Shown: positions 1 through 5,291 of the stretch, piece by piece
Numbering within the stretch: the stretch's first letter is position 1
Layout: every line of letters starts with the position of its first letter
Assembly: GCA_943355085.1 (NCBI GenBank)
Contig: CALREC010000064.1
Span: 1 to 5,291 of the forward strand
From: Candidatus Altimarinota bacterium
Lineage (GTDB): Bacteria > Patescibacteriota > Gracilibacteria > BD1-5 > UBA2023
Direction: 5' to 3'
Length of the DNA stretch: 5,291 nucleotides
The notes under the pieces: generated by a model
What the model was told of the DNA's origin: nothing
Seen by the model: only the letters and a program-made list of their open reading frames with translations
The model's database searches: none
Made by a program: the position numbers and the translations under genes

Positions 1-81
1 AACGAGATGAATAAGATTTTGACAAAAACCACAGTATAATGGATCTATTGAGAACGCTATTAATAGGAGTAGCATTCTCAT
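1..81 (-). CDS. Partial CDS (5' end only): hypothetical secreted or membrane protein with CxxC motif
   Basis: The reading frame begins at an ATG at 81-79 and is open to the left edge, giving 27 residues and no stop. It starts two bases after the TAG of the upstream gene on the same strand, which is typical of tightly packed operons and is the main reason for calling it. Residues 2-9 are strongly hydrophobic (RMLLLLIA), so the start could be a signal peptide or a short membrane anchor. Residues 17-20 are Cys-Gly-Phe-Cys, a CxxC spacing seen in thioredoxin-like and metal-binding proteins, but 27 residues cannot establish a family. A second in-frame ATG at residue 3 is an alternative start. No TGA codon occurs in the visible part. 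A plus-strand frame is also open here but overlaps the neighbouring gene, so I consider it less likely. Confidence 0.45.
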   Translation of the reverse strand, partial: MRMLLLLIAFSIDPLYCGFCQNLIHLV

Positions 82-83
82 AA

Positions 84-953
84 CTATTTATTCACTATTA
101 TGTATTTATCATTTTCTTTTTTTACCTGAATATATTGGATCTTTCCACCATCTAGAGAAATTTTAAAGAGTTTTTCAAGTGGTGCAATATTTCGTACGGC
201 AACATTTTCTACCTTCGTATCTTTTGGGAGTATATCATGAATAACTTGAGGAAATACTTTTGCGACTCATCATGAAGCATTGATCGGGATTATATCATTT
301 TGTGGAGAAGTCGATGAAACATCCTGAGAAAAATCTAAAACCACGGGGGCTTGAGTGACTGACGTATAAAAATCATCTTGTTCATTGATCGCTTCAAATT
401 CCTCTAATAATTTTGTATCTATTATGGAACTCAGAAGTGGAATCTTCTGAATCACCTTACTGACTCGAATATCAAAAACAAAAACACATATGATCAAGAG
501 TGTGGTTATGCCAATTATCAGACCTCCTCGTATACCTACAAATTTTTCATTCCATTCTCGTACTTTGGTTATATGTCTACTGAAACCAACATACTTATGC
601 AACTCCATCTCAAGTGTCTCGATATACATAAAACCCTCAGGGGTCAGTCGTATCGCATGCAGAAAACCTGTATCAAGAGTCTCCCCTGCTCGACGCCCCA
701 TACGCTCTTCTAGTATATCTTTTGTCATCAAAGGTTCTACAAAACCCCGTCAGAGCTGATAGAGTGCTCGACGACGAAAGTGTTCCCAAGAATAATGAGT
801 CTCGGTGCTAAAAAGTCCTTGTCTGTATGGTTCTCGCAGAGAGATATGCTCGATGTCTCCAGAAAGAATGGCCTCTCGCAAAAAGCGTAAAATAGAGAGA
901 TCTGCACGTATATCTTCCTCTCGTCAATATTCGTATCATTGTAATGGGTGCAT
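84..953 (-). CDS. Single-pass membrane protein with winged-helix-like cytoplasmic domain (hypothetical, TGA = Gly)
   Basis: This is a 289-residue protein when TGA is read as Gly (residues 6, 10, 68, 228, 229); it ends in TAG. I do not recognise the family. The N-terminal ~140 residues are soluble and charged. A stretch at about 103-118 (LTPEGFMYIETLEMEL) resembles the wing and last helix of winged-helix DNA-binding domains, but this is suggestive only. One clear membrane helix lies at about 142-161 (GLIIGITTLLIICVFVF). A Ser/Thr/Asp-rich linker at about 180-227 leads to a compact C-terminal module with a predicted beta-strand pattern (KIQYIQVKK, KYIIVNK). Basic residues before the helix favour an N-in, C-out topology, so it could be a membrane-anchored sensor or regulator. 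The start is the ATG at 953-951, about 20 bases from the likely transcription start; an in-frame TAA lies upstream at 986-984. A standard-code reading would give only residues 75-227 from a TTG. Confidence 0.82.
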
Positions 954-980
954 AGAATGTAAGTGAGAAGATAACCGATT

Positions 981-1008
981 ATTTTAATATATAAAATAAT
1001 ATTGTCAA
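981..1008 (-). promoter_or_regulatory. Sigma70-like promoter for the leftward operon
   Basis: On the minus strand there is a perfect -35 TTGACA (1008-1003), a 16-base AT-rich spacer, and a -10 TAAAAT (986-981, five of six consensus bases). Transcription would start near 974, leaving a leader of about 20 bases before the ATG at 953. This is the best promoter match in the window. The assignment is by consensus only. Confidence 0.6.
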
Positions 1009-1030
1009 TACTTTCTATTTGGGATATTTT

Positions 1031-1057
1031 TTGAATTCAGACATATTTAACTATAAT
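1031..1057 (+). promoter_or_regulatory. Sigma70-like promoter for the rightward operon
   Basis: A perfect -10 TATAAT lies at 1052-1057, with a weaker -35 TTGAAT at 1031-1036 (four of six) and a short 15-base spacer. Transcription would begin near 1064, about 27 bases before the ATG at 1091. It lies back to back with the leftward promoter; their -35 boxes are about 22 bases apart, so one bound regulator could affect both. The short spacer and AT-rich background lower certainty. Confidence 0.45.
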
Positions 1058-1090
1058 AATCAATCATTTATATATTTAGTATATAACTCT

Positions 1091-2323
1091 ATGAAATACT
1101 CCTTTCTCCCAAAAATACAGTCTATTTTTTGACGACTTCGATCTATAAGTAGCAATGAGCCGCTTTCTTGACTCTCTATTGTTATCATAATTTTTTTAGA
1201 TATATTTGTGCTATTTGCTTTATTTCAAGGGCTCTCAGACCAAACCTCGAGTTTTACGACACCGAGCGATGTTATACCCTACGACTGTCGAGCTATCGCC
1301 ATAGACACGGAAAACTATGACAAAGATCAGAAGATAACAGGGATACTTTCCCGAGTAAAGAGCTATCAATACGAAGCGCCCTACAATTCGTATGAATACC
1401 CTCCTTCTGCATGAAAACACAAAGAAGATCTCGATCCTACGTGTGCACAGATAGAGACTTATTTTGAAAAAATACGTACAGATAGTGGCTTTATACAAAT
1501 ACTGGATGCCCATGAACAGATTATGAACCGCATATCCACTATCGAAGGCAACATAAGTCGCCTGGGCGGAACATATGATACTATACTTCTCGAAAAAATT
1601 GCGAACCAGCCCCGAGAAGATTCCATAAAAGAGACGACTGCTCAGAGTATAAAAGCAGATATGCGAGAACAAACAGAGAATTTGAACAAGGCCCTTGACG
1701 AAAAAAAGGCTAATATGCTCAAGATTGAGCAAAATACCAATATTCAAAATATCCTTTTAAGCCTCACGCCTGCGGTCTCAAAAGATTTAAAAAAAACCAT
1801 CTCAAAGCTTGAGTTTTATTATCCCCTCAAAAGACTCTGAGTAGAACTCCTATTCCTGATACCACTCTTTCTCATCGTCTTATTTTGGAACAATCGCTCG
1901 ATCAGGCATGATAACTGAGCGCAATCTCTCGTATCCTCACACTTGCTTGTTGTTATATTTATACCGATTTTCTCGAAAATTTGTGAAGGAATTTTTGAGA
2001 TTATCCCCAAGCAGTTATTGCAAAAACTTATGAAATTTCTGCAAGATATGCAGATCTTTATGCTCTGGTACTATTTTCTCATCCTACTAGCCATTGGGAT
2101 AGCACTGGCAAGTATATACTTCGTGCAAAAAAAGATCTTCAATAAAAAACGTCTCACAGAAAAGCACGTCGAACACTCTGATTGTCAGTACTGTGGTCGG
2201 CACCTACGAATCGATGATATATATTGTCCATTTTGTGGTGCAAACCAATTGCGAAAATGTCATCAGTGCCATGAAGACACCTACCGAGAACTGTCCATCT
2301 GTCGGAAATGTGGAAAAGAATAA
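1091..2323 (+). CDS. Four-helix membrane protein with C-terminal double zinc ribbon (TGA = Gly)
   Basis: This is a 410-residue protein with TGA read as Gly at residues 14, 27, 108, 250 and 276; it ends in TAA. Predicted membrane helices lie at about 27-48, 250-266, 281-305 and 322-346. Residues 50-245 form a large polar loop with a long helical, coiled-coil-like stretch (about 140-245), and basic clusters place the loop outside and both ends inside. The C-terminus holds two zinc ribbons of identical spacing (CX2C-X10-CX2C): Cys365/368/379/382 and Cys390/393/404/407, the first containing the common CPFCG motif. All eight ligands are present, so a cytoplasmic double zinc ribbon is well supported; such modules usually mediate protein or nucleic-acid contacts. 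Two cysteines in the outer loop (66, 118) could form a disulfide. It is first in the rightward operon, 16 bases before the DUF4012 gene. The precise function is unknown. Confidence 0.88.
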
Positions 2324-2339
2324 ACCGTAATCGCCTCGC

Positions 2340-4580
2340 ATGATCGACACACTTAATGACATATACTCACGAGATAATCCTCTTGCATCAGCAACCATAG
2401 ATGCTCGGGATTTTTTTCCGACGATCACTCTGGCTGTTGTTTTCCATAATGACTCAGGTATTTTTAACGATATGCGTGCGGGGAGAGCAAATCATATCAA
2501 CCTGAGTCACAAGCTCACCCTTTTCATCAAAAAACCACAGAGAAAAAACCTTGAAGATCTCTATAGTAAAAGTAAATATACGAACAAGTTTTCTTTTCTC
2601 GGTTCCAAGCGAAAAGCCATACGGCTTAATCCACTCTCAATAATAGCAGAGCTTCCAACTCTAGATTTCAATACAATCGATATACGAGGAGATGAGCACT
2701 ATGTATCAAAAAAACTCTACACTGATATCTATAGTTTTCCACTTCCGATAAGGAAAAGGGTTCAGAAGATTCTCAGAAAAAACAAAAAACGTATAGCTGT
2801 ATGAAGTTTCGTATTGGCAAGCCTATCTATATCAATTGTACTACTCTCACTTACTGCAAAAAACTACGTCGAACACGAAACAATCCGTAATTATAATCGC
2901 ATAGCAGCACTCAAAGATATGCGAGATTTATGAGCTATGGTACAAGAGGTAGATAAGATACATGATTCATTTAAAACCATCACATGGGTGTTTAGTCCTT
3001 TCGGAGCAGTATTGGATAATAGATTCTATACTCATCCTCAGGTACATCTTGCGGGTAATGTTATATATGGCTGAAGGGCTCTCTCGAAAACTATTGCAGA
3101 ATGACTTTCAATCGGGAAAGATTTTCAGGAAGAGTTGTCAAACCATCAAACCTGTTCCGTGGATGCATTTTTTGGAACATGAGCCGTTTCTGTGAATAAT
3201 TGTGGTATCAAGATAACAGACTTTCTCCGAAAACATAAAAAGACGCTCGAGAATCTCCAAGAGAATCTCCAAACTACCCTATCGTATTATGTCAGCATAG
3301 AATCTCTCGGCAATACTCTTTTTGATGAAAAACTCGAAAAAAATATCCTATCTCTTCTCGGGATTAAGGAAATTCTGAGTTTTGCGCTCGAAAATTTTCA
3401 AGATGTTTTACAATTGCTTGGTGACACCAAACCAGAGAAATATATGATACTGAATCAAAACCATGATGAGTTGCGTGCAAATGGAGGTTTTCCAGGAAGT
3501 ATCATCGCTTTTGAGCTCTATAAATGACGTATCCAAAAATTTGAGAAGCGTGATGTGTACGACTATGATTGGAAATTGTATCCATACAAAGAGACTCCTC
3601 CGAGCGGGCTCGAAGGATATAGTGGAAACTTCTGAATACGTGATGCAAACTACTATCCTGACTTTCGAGAGAGTGCAAAGAAAATTGGCTTTTTTGTAGA
3701 AAAAGCAGGATATGACAGTGTCGATACTATGATCGCGATCAATCAAGGTATCGTCATAGAACTCCTCAAGAAATATGGCCCCGTGAAAATGACTGAGTAC
3801 AATCTCTCGATCGATCATACAAACTTTTCTCGCATCGTATCAACTCTCGTAGAGGCTCGCGTATTCCCATACAAGAAACTAGATACTGGACACTCTTATC
3901 AGTCTCCCAAAGAATTTCTCTTTCGATTTATGGAAGCTTTTGGGAAACAGCTTGTTGATAAGCGTGATATCTTCTGATACCTCCATATACTCGTAGATAA
4001 CTTCAAGAGACATGAGATATTGATCGCCTCTCAAAATAATAGCACCGAAGCTTTCCTTGAAAAGCTAGGTACGGGGGAAAGTTGGCATGAGAATCAGGGA
4101 AATTTTATATATCCCATTTTCACTTCACTTTGAGCTAATAAGTCAGATAGATATATGGAGCGAAAACTTACCATAAAGAGCACCACACTCACGGGCTGTC
4201 TCGTACATAATATAGTGCGTCTCAAATCAGATCATGCCATAACGATAGATGAAAAGCTCAAAACAGAGAAGCTTCTTCACGATTTCAACATAACCGAACC
4301 CCAGGAGGTTTCCCGACTTTCATTTATAGAAGGTAATGGTGCCAATAAGCAGTATATTCGTTTTCTTATACCAAAGGACTCTATACTTGATCCTGGGATT
4401 GACATGAAAACCGAGGCTGGAAAAGGCAACTATATTATCTTCTCAACTTTCCATAGAACCGAACCTATGAAAAGCTCGGTTCTAGAGTTTGGATATCAAA
4501 CAAAGGTTCCAAATTGCATACCACTCATAGATACTTACACTCAGCCTGGAATTCTTAATTTTGAAATCACAAAACTCTAA
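2340..4580 (+). CDS. DUF4012 family membrane-anchored extracytoplasmic protein (TGA = Gly)
   Basis: This is a 746-residue protein with nine TGA codons read as Gly (residues 155, 198, 245, 255, 281, 396, 432, 546, 598); it ends in TAA. Residues 1-154 form a basic cytoplasmic domain that I do not recognise, ending in RKRVQKILRKNKKR. One membrane helix follows at about 155-172. The rest should be outside: a helical region at about 180-365, then hallmarks of DUF4012: YMILNQNHDELRANGGFPGS (368-387), a KGRIQKFEKRDVYDYD segment (395-410), IRDANYYPDF (433-442), DTMIAIN (462-468) followed by the KYGPVKM stretch, and a beta-rich C-terminus. As I recall, this family occurs in Patescibacteria and in actinobacterial surface-polysaccharide loci; its biochemical role is not established. 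The TGA at 396 falls where relatives usually have Gly. The start is the first ATG after an in-frame TAA at 2328. Without recoding it would appear as four or more fragments. Confidence 0.9.
3249..3272 (+). repeat. Perfect 12-bp tandem duplication inside the DUF4012 gene
   Basis: The unit GAGAATCTCCAA occurs twice head to tail, encoding ENLQENLQ (residues 304-311). It keeps the frame and lies in the helical region between the membrane anchor and the DUF4012 core. It looks like a recent slippage duplication. Confidence 0.85.
4454..4484 (+). other. 9-bp perfect inverted repeat within the DUF4012 gene
   Basis: TAGAACCGA (4454-4462) and TCGGTTCTA (4476-4484) are perfectly complementary around a 13-base loop, about 100 bases before the stop codon. 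No T-run follows, so it is not a standard intrinsic terminator. A stem this size is expected by chance roughly once in a few windows of this length, so a functional role is doubtful. Confidence 0.3.
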
Positions 4581-4597
4581 TTTTTATACCAACCTCT

Positions 4598-5059
4598 ATG
4601 TTTGCATATCAGATCATCGATCCTCCAGTTTCTTTCACTCCTCGAAACGAGATCATCGAAGCTATTTTTTGAGCCATCGCGGAGCACGTGAATATAACAC
4701 AAGCAGGGATTGTTAATATCGCTTTTCTGAGTGATGATGAAATCCAAGAACTCAATAAGAAATATAGAAATATAGACAAGACTACCGACGTACTTTCATT
4801 TCATTATTTCGAGGATTTTAGTGGTCTAAAATCGGACGAAATCGGGGGCGAGATTATCATGTCTGAATCAAAAATACTCGCTCAAGCAACAGAATATGGC
4901 AATACAAACGAGGCGGAATTCACCAAACTCCTTATTCACTCTGTCCTACACCTCCTTGGATACGACCACGAGGATGATTCAGAATATGCGGAGATGTATC
5001 AGGAAGAGCAAAAAATAGCAAAAATACTTTTGGAGAAAATGGGTATAGAGATATACTAG
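4598..5059 (+). CDS. ybeY: Endoribonuclease YbeY (16S rRNA maturation, TGA = Gly)
   Basis: YbeY is a zinc-dependent single-strand endoribonuclease that acts in the cytoplasm in 16S rRNA 3'-end maturation and ribosome quality control. The protein is 153 residues, the usual family length. The metal-binding motif is intact as HSVLHLLGYDH, with His114, His118 and His124. The substrate-side motif YRNIDKTTDVLSF is at 56-68, with Arg57 at the conserved arginine position, and GGEIIMS at 83-89 matches the conserved strand region. One TGA codon at residue 25 (4670-4672) must be read through as Gly; otherwise the protein would lose its first 30 residues and the first strand. The start is the ATG at 4598, 17 bases after the preceding stop and preceded by CCTCT rather than a Shine-Dalgarno. 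The stop is TAG. It is probably cotranscribed with the two membrane-protein genes upstream, with no obvious functional link. Confidence 0.96.
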
Positions 5060-5087
5060 AAATGTATAAAATCTAAACTTTGCACAT

Positions 5088-5291
5088 ATGACCGTCGTTC
5101 TCACAAAAAAAGATTATAAAATAATCTGAATAAGCTCTAAGAATCCTGAAAAGCTTATCATAGAACTTGATAAAGATACTCTCCGTAATCTCATATGAAC
5201 AAAAAAAAGAGCGCATCATGTAAACAATTCATTATTAAACTATATAAAATCGTGAGAGATTAATAATCCTGCCAATATTTCAGGGTCATAT
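5088..5291 (+). CDS. Partial CDS (5' end only): hypothetical protein (TGA = Gly)
   Basis: From the ATG at 5088, 28 bases after the ybeY stop, a frame stays open for 68 codons to the right edge when TGA is read as Gly (residues 14, 37, 56). With the standard code it would stop after 13 codons, so the open frame itself rests on the recoding. The visible part is basic and hydrophilic, with alternating strand-like segments (DYKIIGIS, KLIIELD) and then a helical, Asn-rich stretch. There is no signal peptide or membrane helix. I recognise no family. Spacing and strand suggest it continues the rightward operon. Without its 3' end it is only moderately supported. Confidence 0.62.

Noticed and set aside
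2..163. Plus-strand code-25 frame entering from the left edge and ending near 163
   Set aside because: It would overlap about 80 bases of the C-terminus of the leftward gene. The minus-strand frame starting two bases after that gene's stop is simpler.
490..759. Plus-strand open frame of 89 codons
   Set aside because: It lies wholly antisense to the 84-953 gene, whose code-25 frame has a promoter, a membrane helix and a sensible stop. The antisense product looks like a shadow.
1235..1747. Minus-strand open frame of 170 codons
   Set aside because: It is antisense to the zinc-ribbon membrane protein, which is continuous over 410 codons with eight correctly spaced cysteines. The antisense frame is rich in Cys, Phe and Tyr in a way typical of shadows.
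3408..3818. Minus-strand open frame of 136 codons
   Set aside because: It is antisense to the recognisable DUF4012 core motifs.
4454..4484. Inverted repeat as an intrinsic terminator
   Set aside because: It is inside the coding region, about 100 bases before the stop, has a 13-base loop and has no following T-run.
2340..4580. Pseudogene or multiply frameshifted gene
   Set aside because: All interruptions are TGA in a single unbroken frame, with no TAA or TAG and no frame change, and the same pattern occurs in the neighbouring genes. Reassignment explains it better than decay.
84..5291. TGA read as tryptophan (code 4) or selenocysteine
   Set aside because: Trp would make these proteins unusually Trp-rich and misfit the GxI position in the DUF4012 domain, and DUF4012 is not a mollicute family to my knowledge. 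Selenocysteine would not occur at 23 scattered non-catalytic sites.

Overview
The window reads as Patescibacteria/CPR DNA that uses genetic code 25, in which TGA is glycine, as in Gracilibacteria (BD1-5) and Absconditabacteria (SR1). Read with the standard code it looks like a row of broken ORFs. Read with TGA as Gly it resolves into four complete genes and two edge-truncated ones, with 23 in-frame TGA codons. Every complete gene ends in TAA or TAG. The DNA is AT-rich with many ATA, AGA and CGA codons, which fits these lineages. The sequence cannot decide between the two phyla.

Left part (1-953, minus strand): a probable small operon. A divergent promoter drives a 289-residue single-pass membrane protein with a winged-helix-like cytoplasmic N-terminus. 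Two bases after its stop, a second reading frame starts with a hydrophobic N-terminus and a Cys-Gly-Phe-Cys motif and runs off the left edge.

Middle (954-1090): an AT-rich divergent intergenic region with a good sigma70-like promoter for each direction and short leaders.

Right part (1091-5291, plus strand): four genes with gaps of 16, 17 and 28 bases, probably one operon. (i) A four-helix membrane protein with a large extracytoplasmic coiled-coil-like loop and a C-terminal double zinc ribbon. (ii) A 746-residue single-pass membrane protein with an extracytoplasmic DUF4012-type domain. (iii) YbeY, the rRNA-maturation endoribonuclease. (iv) An unrecognised gene cut by the right edge. The first two look like partners in an undescribed envelope function; ybeY is a housekeeping passenger. 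No Shine-Dalgarno sequence is evident at any start, and three of the starts share TCTATG. I saw no tRNA, rRNA, CRISPR array, insertion sequence or convincing intrinsic terminator.
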